From NCBI RefSeq assembly GCF_001468005.1, contig NZ_LNYY01000019.1, positions 1,857,070 through 1,921,069 of the forward strand: a DNA stretch of 64,000 nt, read 5' to 3'. Origin of the DNA: Legionella steelei (GTDB lineage: Bacteria; Pseudomonadota; Gammaproteobacteria; Legionellales; Legionellaceae). A program made the position numbers and the translations under genes. This document shows positions 36,194 to 44,960 of the stretch, one piece after another; positions within the stretch are counted from its first letter, which is position 1, and the number at the start of each line of letters is the position of its first letter. Under the pieces are notes generated by a model. The model made no database searches. It saw only the letters and a list, made by a program, of their open reading frames with translations, and was not told the origin of the DNA.

Positions 36194-36210
36194 TTAAAAT
36201 GGCCAAAGTC
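36053..36210. repeat. MITE-like inverted repeat overlapping the end of the HTH gene
   Basis: Outer arms GACTTTGGCCATTTT... (36,053) and ...AAAATGGCCAAAGTC (to 36,210) are complementary. Inner arms GTCATTCCCGCGAAGG (36,077) and CCTTCGCGGGAATGAC (36,145-36,160) form a strong second stem. The right outer arm encodes the last four residues of the next gene. Confidence 0.75.
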
Positions 36211-36733
36211 CAGTTAGTAGTGTTGATATTTTCTGTGCAGCAATTTGCCTTTCTCTTACCCGCCCAGAACGAATAGCATCAATTAATGTTAACAAATCAT
36301 AAAATAATGGATCTGGATGTTTGGCTATAGCTTCAGGTACTGAAGGATATAAAGGTTTCAGTGCAAGACCCCGTTCACTACCTTCACCGTATGGCCAAAC
36401 AGGAATTGGATCATTACCTATTATAATCTGCTCATTTAAAGCCGGTGCGGCATAGCTAGTTGGAATCCCACGAACTAGTTCGCCTAATTTGGCCGGAAAA
36501 ACATACTTTAAACCATGGAGAAAAAACTCTTCGCAAGCTTGAGTTATAGGCTGTGGCTTATTTGGCGGATGATAAGGTGTAATTAATCCTGCAGAAACTA
36601 ATCGCTTAAACGCGCTATTTATCTGGGAAGGACTAAGACACAATTCAGATGCAATGCTATTTTGAGACCAGCTTTTATCTATCTGGTAAACTAATAGTTT
36701 GGCTAAAACAACAATATCTTGTGGTTTGATCAT
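36194..36733 (-). CDS. Winged-helix DNA-binding protein
   Basis: 179 residues. The N-terminal 60 residues form a helix-turn-helix (WSQNSIASELCLSPSQINSAFKRLVSAGLI) of the MarR-like type. The rest (PVWPYGEGSERGLALKPLYPSVPEA) is a conserved-looking domain seen in regulators on mobile elements. It is divergent from hsdR, 161 bases away, so it may control the restriction genes. Its final codons (GLWPF and stop) lie in the arm of an inverted repeat, which suggests the original 3' end was replaced. Confidence 0.7.
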   Translation of the reverse strand: MIKPQDIVVLAKLLVYQIDKSWSQNSIASELCLSPSQINSAFKRLVSAGLITPYHPPNKPQPITQACEEFFLHGLKYVFPAKLGELVRGIPTSYAAPALNEQIIIGNDPIPVWPYGEGSERGLALKPLYPSVPEAIAKHPDPLFYDLLTLIDAIRSGRVRERQIAAQKISTLLTGLWPF

Positions 36734-36894
36734 GATTAATGAATAGCTATTCTAAATTCTAGAATTTAGAATGATTTAATCCATTTATAAATTGATTTTT
36801 AGTCTAAATGCAAAGAAAATTAAAATAGCATGCTGATGTGCATAGCAAAACGTACCAGATCATAATATTAACTTGACGATAACAGGCGATTGGC

Positions 36895-39861
36895 GTGAAA
36901 GAGCAACAAATAGAGAAAGACTTAATCAATAAATTGATTGAGCAAAAATATTCTTACCGTGATGACATTTGTGATAGAGTCTCTTTGGAAAAAAATTTCC
37001 GACAAAAATTTGAAGAGCTAAACAGAGTCCATCTAACCGATAATGAATTTTCTCGTTTATTAGAAAGCATTATTACACCAAATGTCTATAGTTCTGCTCG
37101 TATCTTACGTGAACGCAATAGCTTCGAGCGTGATGATGGAACACCGTTAAATTATACACTCGTCAATATTAAGGAATGGTGCAAAAATACTTTTGAGGTT
37201 ATCAGCCAGCTGAGAATCAATACAGATAATAGCCATCATCGTTATGATGTCATTTTGCTTATTAACGGAGTTCCAGTAGTTCAAATTGAACTAAAGTCAC
37301 TCACGATTACCCCACGTCGAGCAATGCAGCAGATAGTAGAGTACAAAAATGAACCTGGTAATGGCTATAACAGAACATTGATGTGTTTTTTGCAAATATT
37401 TATCGTCAGTAATCGCACCGATACATGGTATTTTGCTAATAATAACACGCGCCATTTTAGCTTCGACGCTGATGAACGTTTTTTGCCACTGTATCAGTAT
37501 GCAAGTGAGGATAACAAAAAGATAACTCACCTTGATACCTTTGCTGAAAAGTTTCTCGCCAAATGCACTCTGGGGCAAATGATCAGTCGCTATATGGTTT
37601 TAGTTGCCAGCGAACAAAAATTGATGATGATGCGCCCCTATCAAATCTATGCCGTAAAAGCCATCGTTGATTGTATTCATCAATATAGTGGTAATGGATA
37701 TATCTGGCACACTACAGGAAGCGGTAAAACATTGACCTCATTCAAAGCTTCAACTTTACTCAAGGATAACCCAGACATAGAAAAATGCCTGTTTGTGGTC
37801 GATAGGAAAGATCTTGATCGACAAACTCGAGAAGAGTTCAATCGATTTCAGGAAGGATGTGTTGAGGAAAATACAAATACTGAAATGTTGGTGCAACGCT
37901 TACTTTCTGATGACTATGCCAATAAGGTAATTGTTACCACAATCCAAAAATTGGCTTTAGCCTTAGATAAAAACAACAAACGTAACTATCAAGAGCGTCT
38001 TAAGCCTTTAAGTAACAAACGCATCGTATTTATCTTTGACGAATGCCATCGCTCACAATTTGGCGAAAATCATAAAGCCATCAAGGAATTTTTCCCCAAT
38101 GCCCAGTTATTTGGTTTCACTGGAACACCAATTTTTGAGTTAAATGCCACTTATAAGCAAATTGAAAGCGAACAAGGCTCTTTTAAAACCACAGAAGATA
38201 TTTTTCAACAACAATTGCATGCCTACACAATAACGCACGCTATTGAAGATCGTAATGTTCTACGATTTCACATTGACTACTACAAACCTGAAGGTAAAAA
38301 TACGCCAAAACAAGGGGAAGCATATACTAAAAAAGCCGTTATTGAAGCCATTTTGGAAAAACACAATACTGCAACAGCTGACCGTAAATTTAATGCCATA
38401 CTTGCAACCTCATCGATCAATGATGCAATTGAATATTACGAGCTGTTCAAAACAATCCAAGCACCCCCAAAAGAAATAGACATAGATTATCATCCTTTAA
38501 ACATTGCCTGTGTTTTTTCTCCTCCTGCTGAAGGCAATAAAGATGTACAGCAGCTCCAAGAAGATTTACCACAAGAAAAATTGGATAATTCTGTAGCGCC
38601 TGACAAAAAGAAAGCCGCTCTTAAAGCCATCATTGATGATTACAATAAACAATACAAAATGAACTGTAGTATTAACGAATTTGATCTTTACTATCAGGAT
38701 GTGCAGAAAAGAATTAAAGACCAACAATATCCCAATCAAGATCTGCCACACAACCAAAAAATCGATATTATTATTGTGGTCGATATGTTGCTTACTGGGT
38801 TTGATTCCAAATATTTAAACACCCTATATGTAGATAAAAACCTCAAGTACCATGGATTAATTCAGGCATTCTCACGCACTAATCGCGTATTGAATGATAG
38901 CAAGCCTTACGGCAATATCCTTGACTTCCGTCAACAGCACGAAGCTGTAAATGAGGCCATCACGCTATTTTCTGGCGCACAAGCTGAGCGCGCCAGAGAA
39001 ATTTGGTTGGTGGATAAAGCGCCTGTCGTCATCGAAAAATTTGATAACGCAGTACAAAAACTCAATGAATTTATGCAATCACAAGGACTGGAAAACAAAC
39101 CGGAAGAAGTCGTTAACTTAAAAGGTGATACAGCTCGCAGCCAATTTATCAACCTATTTAAAGAGGTACAACGCTTAACAACACAGCTGAATCAATATAC
39201 CGATTTAAACGAAGAACAACGGCAGTCCATTGAACAGGTACTACCAAAAGAACAGTTACAAAGTTTCAAATCTGTTTATTTGGAGACCGCTCAACGTTTG
39301 AAGGCGGAACAGGATAAGGGTAATGAAAAAACTTTGCCAGAAGTAGAACAGCTGGATTTCGAATTTGTGCTATTTGCTTCAGCCATCATTGATTATGATT
39401 ATATTATGGAGCTCATTGCTCAATATTCACAACAAAAACCTGGCAAGCAGAACATGAGCCGTGAACAATTGATAGGCTTAATTCAATCTGATGCTAAATT
39501 CATGGATGAGCGTGAAGATATCACCGCTTATATTAACTCCCTTACAGTGGGTGAAGGTCTCAGTGAGAAACAAATTCGTGAAGGTTATGAAAACTTTAAA
39601 GAAGAAAAAAATGCAAAGCTACTTACGACTATTGCTAATAAACATGGTTTAGAAGTAGCCAAGCTGCAAAACTTTATCGATAGTGTCATCCGCCGCATGA
39701 TTTTTGATGGGGAACAATTAACTGAATTACTGGCGCCACTTGAATTGGGCTGGAAAGCACGCACTCAGAAAGAGCTGGAATTGGTTGATGATCTAACGCC
39801 ACTACTACATAAACTAGCCCATGGGCGTGAAATTTCGGGGTTAGATGCTTATGAGCAATAA
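36895..39861 (+). CDS. hsdR: Type I restriction enzyme, R subunit
   Basis: 988 residues from GTG at 36895. The N-terminal nuclease domain has the PD-(D/E)xK core (RYDVILLINGVPVVQIELKS, about 113-134). The translocase motor follows with Walker A in TGSGKTLTS (about 275), FDECHRS as motif II (about 381), and FGFTGTPIF. It forms the R2M2S complex that cleaves unmodified DNA after translocation. The last codons overlap hsdS. The gene is full length with no frame break, so the system is likely active. Confidence 0.95.
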   Translation: MKEQQIEKDLINKLIEQKYSYRDDICDRVSLEKNFRQKFEELNRVHLTDNEFSRLLESIITPNVYSSARILRERNSFERDDGTPLNYTLVNIKEWCKNTFEVISQLRINTDNSHHRYDVILLINGVPVVQIELKSLTITPRRAMQQIVEYKNEPGNGYNRTLMCFLQIFIVSNRTDTWYFANNNTRHFSFDADERFLPLYQYASEDNKKITHLDTFAEKFLAKCTLGQMISRYMVLVASEQKLMMMRPYQIYAVKAIVDCIHQYSGNGYIWHTTGSGKTLTSFKASTLLKDNPDIEKCLFVVDRKDLDRQTREEFNRFQEGCVEENTNTEMLVQRLLSDDYANKVIVTTIQKLALALDKNNKRNYQERLKPLSNKRIVFIFDECHRSQFGENHKAIKEFFPNAQLFGFTGTPIFELNATYKQIESEQGSFKTTEDIFQQQLHAYTITHAIEDRNVLRFHIDYYKPEGKNTPKQGEAYTKKAVIEAILEKHNTATADRKFNAILATSSINDAIEYYELFKTIQAPPKEIDIDYHPLNIACVFSPPAEGNKDVQQLQEDLPQEKLDNSVAPDKKKAALKAIIDDYNKQYKMNCSINEFDLYYQDVQKRIKDQQYPNQDLPHNQKIDIIIVVDMLLTGFDSKYLNTLYVDKNLKYHGLIQAFSRTNRVLNDSKPYGNILDFRQQHEAVNEAITLFSGAQAERAREIWLVDKAPVVIEKFDNAVQKLNEFMQSQGLENKPEEVVNLKGDTARSQFINLFKEVQRLTTQLNQYTDLNEEQRQSIEQVLPKEQLQSFKSVYLETAQRLKAEQDKGNEKTLPEVEQLDFEFVLFASAIIDYDYIMELIAQYSQQKPGKQNMSREQLIGLIQSDAKFMDEREDITAYINSLTVGEGLSEKQIREGYENFKEEKNAKLLTTIANKHGLEVAKLQNFIDSVIRRMIFDGEQLTELLAPLELGWKARTQKELELVDDLTPLLHKLAHGREISGLDAYEQ

Positions 39862-41140
39862 AAAAACAACACCTCTCAAACCTAAGCTAAGATTTCCTGA
39901 ATTTCGTGATACAAGTGAATGGGAGGAAAAAACTTTATTAGATGTTTGCAAAAAAATTACTCAAGGTGGCACTCCAGATACAACCAACTCTTCTTTTTGG
40001 AATGGCCAGATCGAGTGGTTGACACCTGCAGAGATGGGAAAAACAGAATCTTACTTTATAAATTCAACTAAAAGAAAAATAACATCAGATGGATTAAAGA
40101 ACTGTTCATCAGAATTACTTCCAATAAATTCCGTAATACTTTCAACAAGAGCCCCGATCGGCCACTTAGCTATTAATAGCACAGAAATGGCAATTAATCA
40201 GGGTTGTAAGGGATTGATTCCAAAGGAATCAACCGATTGTACGTTTTTATACTATATTCTATACAATTTAAAATCTTGTCTTATAAATCTTGGAGCAGGT
40301 AACACTTTCAAAGAACTAAGTGGAAGTGTTTTAAAAAAATTCACTTTAAGTTTACCAATCTACAGAGAACAACAAAAAATCGCTGATTGCCTGTCTTCTA
40401 TCGATGAATTGATTACAGCAGAAAACAAAAAGCTCGATGCTCTTAAGACTTACAAAAAAGGGCTAATGCAACAACTCTTTCCTGCCGAAGGTGAAATTCC
40501 CCCGAAACTCCGCTTTTCGGAGTTTCAGAATGCTCAAGAGTGGAAGCTATATTTACTTGGTTCAAAATCAATAAAAATTGGAAGTGGCATAACTCCTAAT
40601 GGAGGAGAGAAGAACTATAAAAATAATGGACGCCCCTTTATTAGAAGCCAGAATGTAGGATGGGGTGAGTTATTACTAGAGAACGTTGCCTTTATTGATA
40701 ATGCAACACATTTAACTTTTTCTGCAACAGAGATAAAAGAAAATGATGTTTTATTAAACATCACCGGTGCATCTATAGGGCGGAGTGCGATAGCAGATAA
40801 AAGAATCGAAGGAGGTAACGTTAATCAACATGTATGCATTATTCGAGTAAAATTAGATGAGTTATTACCAAAATTATTAAATCAATATCTGCTTTCAGAA
40901 TATGGACAAAATCAAATTGATGGATTTCAAGCGGGGGGTAATAGGCAAGGCCTTAATTTTTCTCAAATAAAATCTTTTTCTATCCCTCTGCCAAATACCC
41001 TACAGGAGCAACAAAAAATTTCCGATTGTCTGTCTTCTATCGATGAATTGATTACAGCAGAAAGCAAAAAACTAGAAGCTCTTAACAATCATAAAAAAGG
41101 TTTAATGCAACAACTCTTCCCAAGTATAAGTGAGCTGTAG
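39851..41140 (+). CDS. hsdS: Type I restriction-modification specificity subunit
   Basis: About 429 residues from ATG at 39851, inside the end of hsdR. Two target-recognition domains (about 15-180 and 220-385) are each followed by a conserved coiled-coil spacer ending KKGLMQQLFP. The two spacers share the block CLSSIDELITAE. At DNA level, 33 identical bases occur at 40,392-40,424 and 41,031-41,063. The two TRDs differ, so a bipartite target is expected. The repeats allow domain exchange by recombination. Confidence 0.93.
   Translation: MSNKKTTPLKPKLRFPEFRDTSEWEEKTLLDVCKKITQGGTPDTTNSSFWNGQIEWLTPAEMGKTESYFINSTKRKITSDGLKNCSSELLPINSVILSTRAPIGHLAINSTEMAINQGCKGLIPKESTDCTFLYYILYNLKSCLINLGAGNTFKELSGSVLKKFTLSLPIYREQQKIADCLSSIDELITAENKKLDALKTYKKGLMQQLFPAEGEIPPKLRFSEFQNAQEWKLYLLGSKSIKIGSGITPNGGEKNYKNNGRPFIRSQNVGWGELLLENVAFIDNATHLTFSATEIKENDVLLNITGASIGRSAIADKRIEGGNVNQHVCIIRVKLDELLPKLLNQYLLSEYGQNQIDGFQAGGNRQGLNFSQIKSFSIPLPNTLQEQQKISDCLSSIDELITAESKKLEALNNHKKGLMQQLFPSISEL
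40392..40424 (+). repeat. Direct repeat in hsdS, left copy
   Basis: 33 bases identical to 41,031-41,063, coding for the first conserved spacer. Confidence 0.85.
41031..41063 (+). repeat. Direct repeat in hsdS, right copy
   Basis: Identical to 40,392-40,424, coding for the second conserved spacer. Confidence 0.85.
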
Positions 41141-41142
41141 GA

Positions 41143-42237
41143 ATGAGTAACAAACCAGAAAAAATTTACGAATTTAAAACACTGCATCGTCTTGTTACCC
41201 GTATTAGAGATGATCTAAATAATCATGATTTTGTTTTATTGTTCGCCTATAATGGCACAGGAAAAACGCGCCTGTCCATGGCGTTCAAAGATGCTGGCAA
41301 AAAAAATAACGGGAAGGATACACTCTATTTTAATGCGTTCACTGAAGACTTATTTCATTGGGATAATGATCTTGAGGGTGATGCCGAACGTTACTTGAAT
41401 ATTAATTCGCAATCTGCTTTTTTCTCTGGTTTTAAAGAGCTGGCTTTAGAAGAAAAAATTTTTTCATTTCTTGAACGTTATGCGGATTTTGATTTTAAAA
41501 TAGACTATGACGAATGGAAAATCATTTTTATACGCGGCGAAGAGCAACATATTAAGATTTCTCGTGGCGAGCAAAACATATTTATTTGGTGTATCTTTCT
41601 GGCAATTATAAGGCTCGTTATTGATGGCCATGAATCCTATGCATGGGTCAAGAATATATATATCGATGATCCTATTTCATCACTAGATGATAATAACACC
41701 ATTGCTGTAGCCAGCGACCTGGCTAAGTTATTGAAATCTGGTATAGGAAAAATAAAGACAGTTATTTCCACACATCATGGCTTATTCTTTAATGTGCTAC
41801 ATAATGAATTGAAGGCTGATAAATATAAAGCCAAAACACATTTTTATCATCGAGCAAATCATTCTGATATTTATACTCTACGTAATACAGAGGATACACC
41901 ATTTTTTCATCACGTAGCGACATTGAGCGAGTTAAAAAATGCTGTCGAGTCGAACAAAATATACACCTATCATTTTAATATGCTGAGAAGCATTATGGAA
42001 AAAACCGCTGTTTTTTTCGGCGCTAAAGATTTCTCTAGCTGTATTCATGGCATGGAGGATCAAGCACTGTATGCTCGCGCTTTAAACCTATTAAGTCATG
42101 GACAATATTCCATTTATGAGCCAAGGGAAATGATGGATGACAATAAAGAATTATTCAAAAATATTTATTTTGCATTTTTACAACGTTACCGTTTTGAATT
42201 ACCTGAAATAAGCCGCCAACAGGAGAACCCTGCATGA
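41143..42237 (+). CDS. PrrC/RloC-like ATPase, possible anticodon nuclease
   Basis: 364 residues. The ABC-type ATPase is complete within one compact domain: Walker A AYNGTGKT (35-42), signature ISRGEQN (139-145), Walker B NIYIDDPISSLDD (171-183) and H-loop STHHG (209-213). In the C-terminal part R282 and E286 (LRSIMEK) and H319 (LLSHGQ) have nearly the spacing of the catalytic R320-E324-H356 triad of E. coli PrrC, a 396-residue anticodon nuclease. PrrC is also encoded inside an hsd locus and held silent by it. Here the gene sits between hsdS and hsdM and overlaps hsdM by four bases (ATGA). Nuclease activity is inferred; a plain hsd-linked ATPase is the alternative. Confidence 0.7.
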   Translation: MSNKPEKIYEFKTLHRLVTRIRDDLNNHDFVLLFAYNGTGKTRLSMAFKDAGKKNNGKDTLYFNAFTEDLFHWDNDLEGDAERYLNINSQSAFFSGFKELALEEKIFSFLERYADFDFKIDYDEWKIIFIRGEEQHIKISRGEQNIFIWCIFLAIIRLVIDGHESYAWVKNIYIDDPISSLDDNNTIAVASDLAKLLKSGIGKIKTVISTHHGLFFNVLHNELKADKYKAKTHFYHRANHSDIYTLRNTEDTPFFHHVATLSELKNAVESNKIYTYHFNMLRSIMEKTAVFFGAKDFSSCIHGMEDQALYARALNLLSHGQYSIYEPREMMDDNKELFKNIYFAFLQRYRFELPEISRQQENPA

Positions 42238-43853
42238 CTGAAGAACAACAAAAAGAACTTGGGAAAATCCTTTGGGGAATAGCCGATCAGCTTCGTGGAG
42301 CAATGAACGCAGATGATTTTCGCGACTATATGCTTTCTTTTCTTTTCCTACGTTATCTTTCTGACAATTACGAGGCTGCAGCAAAAAAGGAATTGGGAGA
42401 AGAGTATCCCGCTGCTAATGGGCATATAACACCGTTACAACATTGGTATGAAAAAAATCCTAATGATATAACTGCATTTGAGGACTTACTACGTCGTCGC
42501 ATGCATTATATTATCAAGCCAGATTATCTCTGGGGCAATATTGCTGATATGGCTCGCAGACAGCATGAAAAGCTGTTGGATACATTACAAGATGGATTTA
42601 AGTATATTGAAGAAGAGTCTTTCGGGTGTGCTTTTCAAGGGCTGTTTTCTGAAATTAACCTTGCTTCTGAAAAACTTGGAAAAATCTATTCTGATCGAAA
42701 CACTAAACTTTGCACTATTATCACTAAAATCAATGAAGGTATGGCTAAGTTTTCGACTGATAGAGATACTCTTGGCGATGCTTACGAATATCTTATTGGC
42801 CAATTTGCTGCTGGGTCTGGTAAAAAAGCTGGTGAGTTCTATACACCCCAACAAATTTCTAGCATTTTATCTGCCATTGTGACATTGGATGGCCAAGATC
42901 CCACTTTAGGCAAAAAAGAATATCTTGAAAGTGTCTTCGACTTTGCCTGCGGATCAGGTTCATTATTGCTCAATGTGCGAAATCAAATAGGTGCTCATGG
43001 CATTGGTAAAATTTATGGACAAGAAAAAAATATCACCACCTACAACTTGGCACGTATGAATATGCTATTACATGGGGTAAAAGACACTGAGTTTGAGATT
43101 TATCACGGAGATACCCTACTGAATGATTGGGATATGCTGCGTGAAGCTAACCCTGCCAAGAAACCCTATTTTGATGCGATTGTGGCTAATCCACCATTTA
43201 GTTATCGCTGGGAACCATCAGAAGCGATGGCGGATGATGTCCGATTTAAAAGCTATGGGCTTGCTCCTAAATCAGCAGCTGATTTTGCCTTCTTGCTGCA
43301 TGGTTTCCACTACTTGAAAGAGCAAGGAACCATGGCAATTATTCTACCTCATGGCGTACTATTTCGTGGGGGTGCAGAGGAACGTATCCGCCGAAAACTC
43401 CTTGATGATGGCCATATTGACACTGTTATTGGCTTGCCTGCTAATCTTTTCTACTCCACTGGCATTCCTGTATGCATTTTGATACTTAAAAAATGTAGGA
43501 AACCAGATGATGTCTTATTCATCAATGCGAGCGAACATTTTGAAAAAGGAAAAAGGCAGAACCAACTGCTGCCAGAACATATTGAAAAAATCATTTCAAC
43601 TTATCAATTTCGCAAAGAAGAAGAGCGCTATTCAAAGCGCGTTTCAATAGAAGACATTCGTGAAAAACATAGCTATAACTTGAATATTTCTCGCTACATA
43701 AGTACCACGATAGCTGAAGAAGAAATTGATTTACATGCGGTGCATGCTGAGCTGGAAGATATCGAGCTAAAAATCACTGCTGCACTTGATAAGCACAATA
43801 CATTTTTAAAAGAGCTTGGGCTTCCTTTATTACCAAAATCTGGAAGCCGATAG
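42234..43853 (+). CDS. hsdM: Type I restriction-modification DNA methyltransferase subunit
   Basis: 539 residues, full length. The N-terminal HsdM helical domain (ILWGIADQLRGAMNADDF) precedes the N6-adenine methyltransferase fold, with SAM loop FDFACGSGSLLL (near 235) and catalytic NPPF (about 318). It methylates the target set by HsdS and protects host DNA. Its start overlaps the ATPase gene by four bases. The order hsdR-hsdS-ATPase-hsdM differs from the common M-S-R order. Confidence 0.95.
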   Translation: MTEEQQKELGKILWGIADQLRGAMNADDFRDYMLSFLFLRYLSDNYEAAAKKELGEEYPAANGHITPLQHWYEKNPNDITAFEDLLRRRMHYIIKPDYLWGNIADMARRQHEKLLDTLQDGFKYIEEESFGCAFQGLFSEINLASEKLGKIYSDRNTKLCTIITKINEGMAKFSTDRDTLGDAYEYLIGQFAAGSGKKAGEFYTPQQISSILSAIVTLDGQDPTLGKKEYLESVFDFACGSGSLLLNVRNQIGAHGIGKIYGQEKNITTYNLARMNMLLHGVKDTEFEIYHGDTLLNDWDMLREANPAKKPYFDAIVANPPFSYRWEPSEAMADDVRFKSYGLAPKSAADFAFLLHGFHYLKEQGTMAIILPHGVLFRGGAEERIRRKLLDDGHIDTVIGLPANLFYSTGIPVCILILKKCRKPDDVLFINASEHFEKGKRQNQLLPEHIEKIISTYQFRKEEERYSKRVSIEDIREKHSYNLNISRYISTTIAEEEIDLHAVHAELEDIELKITAALDKHNTFLKELGLPLLPKSGSR

Positions 43854-43862
43854 AGTAAAATT

Positions 43863-44084
43863 TTAGTTTAAAAATCCGCAGAGCTGAGTCAAGATTCTTT
43901 TTAACTCAGTAAATTGGCGCTCTCTTTCACGCAATTCTGCGCAGCGAGCGCCATGTTTATAAGCATTCATTTTGCTGACGGATTTACCCTCAAGAGTCAC
44001 TGCCCCGGTTGATTGATTCCAGGGTTTCCATAGTTGGATTAATAATGCTTGTTTTTGTCGTTCCTCTGAAGTCCAATGTCTCAT
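43863..44084 (-). CDS. Small island protein, 73 residues
   Basis: Opens MRHWTSEERQKQALLIQLWK and has an NAYKHGARCAELRE stretch. I recall this as a common small hypothetical on integrated elements. It overlaps the upstream gene by 95 bases in another frame, and both read as plausible proteins. Function unknown. It is the last gene of the minus-strand module that starts with AlpA. Confidence 0.6.
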   Translation of the reverse strand: MRHWTSEERQKQALLIQLWKPWNQSTGAVTLEGKSVSKMNAYKHGARCAELRERERQFTELKRILTQLCGFLN

Positions 44085-44592
44085 TCTGAGTCTCCTTTAA
44101 TAGTTCGTTTGCAACTTTTTTATTATTTTCAATTGAATCAGATTGATTATTGATCTGTTGGTTAAATGCATTATTTTGTTGTTTAACAAAAGTAATACTA
44201 CGACGTGGATGCTTTAATTCACTCAAAACAGCCAAGGTTTTTCTGCATTGTGCCTGTGCTTTCAAAGCTATGTTTGAGAACACCTCAATTTGATTGATCA
44301 TATTCAAATTAGGTAACTGCTTTAAAGTATCGTAAAAAACGTAGTCCAATGTTTTAGCTTGCGCCATTAGCATGTCCTCTATCTCCTTAAGATTACCTTC
44401 ATTAATCCGGCTAGAACTTTTAATAAGCTCATCCATAAGTGTGGGTGTATCAAGCACATGACCATGTCCATGCAATTCACTTATTGCCATTGCTGCACTA
44501 CTTAAACAATTAACGTGAACTTTTGAATTGTGGATCTTTTGCTGTTGCTTAGCATCTTCTTGATTATGCTTATTTTTCGATTTATTTGTCAT
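43990..44592 (-). CDS. Island hypothetical protein, 200 residues
   Basis: Not assigned to a function. Gln/Asn/Lys-rich ends flank a helical core (LMAQAKTLDYVFYDTLKQLP, then SNIALKAQAQCRKTLAVL). This core style is frequent in unnamed proteins following DUF3987 genes on P4-type elements. It overlaps the upstream 125-residue gene by 11 bases, which implies coupled translation. Confidence 0.65.
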   Translation of the reverse strand: MTNKSKNKHNQEDAKQQQKIHNSKVHVNCLSSAAMAISELHGHGHVLDTPTLMDELIKSSSRINEGNLKEIEDMLMAQAKTLDYVFYDTLKQLPNLNMINQIEVFSNIALKAQAQCRKTLAVLSELKHPRRSITFVKQQNNAFNQQINNQSDSIENNKKVANELLKETQNETLDFRGTTKTSIINPTMETLESINRGSDS

Positions 44593-44959
44593 TTTGTAAT
44601 GCCTCCCGAATATAAGTATTAGCTGCCCACCGACCTTTATTTTGCTTTTTAAAGGTTTTTTCTTCCTGCTTCATTCCATCAAGCCAACGTGTTATGTATT
44701 CCGATAGTAAAGGTGTATTTACTTGAGAATATCCTAAAGATCGCAGCCATCTTTTGTCATCGTGTAATAGCTCTAGCCCAGCTTGTTTTGCTTGTTCAAA
44801 GAATGCTTCAAAAATATCAGTAGATTGCACTGGTACATCAATCTCTATTGCTAATTTTGCTAACACTGGTTTGTTGGTTGGTATGGTACTAGCAGAATTA
44901 GCAACATTAGCAGCCAACTGTCGTTGCTTAATTTCATTAAAAAGTCGTGCAATAGTCAT
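44582..44959 (-). CDS. Island hypothetical protein, 125 residues
   Basis: Not recognised. The C-terminal half (KRWLRSLGYSQVNTPLLSEY then KKQNKGRWAANTYIREAL) is basic and may bind nucleic acid. The start is one base past the stop of the DUF3987 gene, within the same transcript. Confidence 0.65.
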   Translation of the reverse strand: MTIARLFNEIKQRQLAANVANSASTIPTNKPVLAKLAIEIDVPVQSTDIFEAFFEQAKQAGLELLHDDKRWLRSLGYSQVNTPLLSEYITRWLDGMKQEEKTFKKQNKGRWAANTYIREALQNDK

Positions 44960-44960
44960 A

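Noticed and set aside
42478-42882. 134-residue frame inside hsdM
   Set aside because: Overlaps the conserved methyltransferase frame and has no ribosome site.
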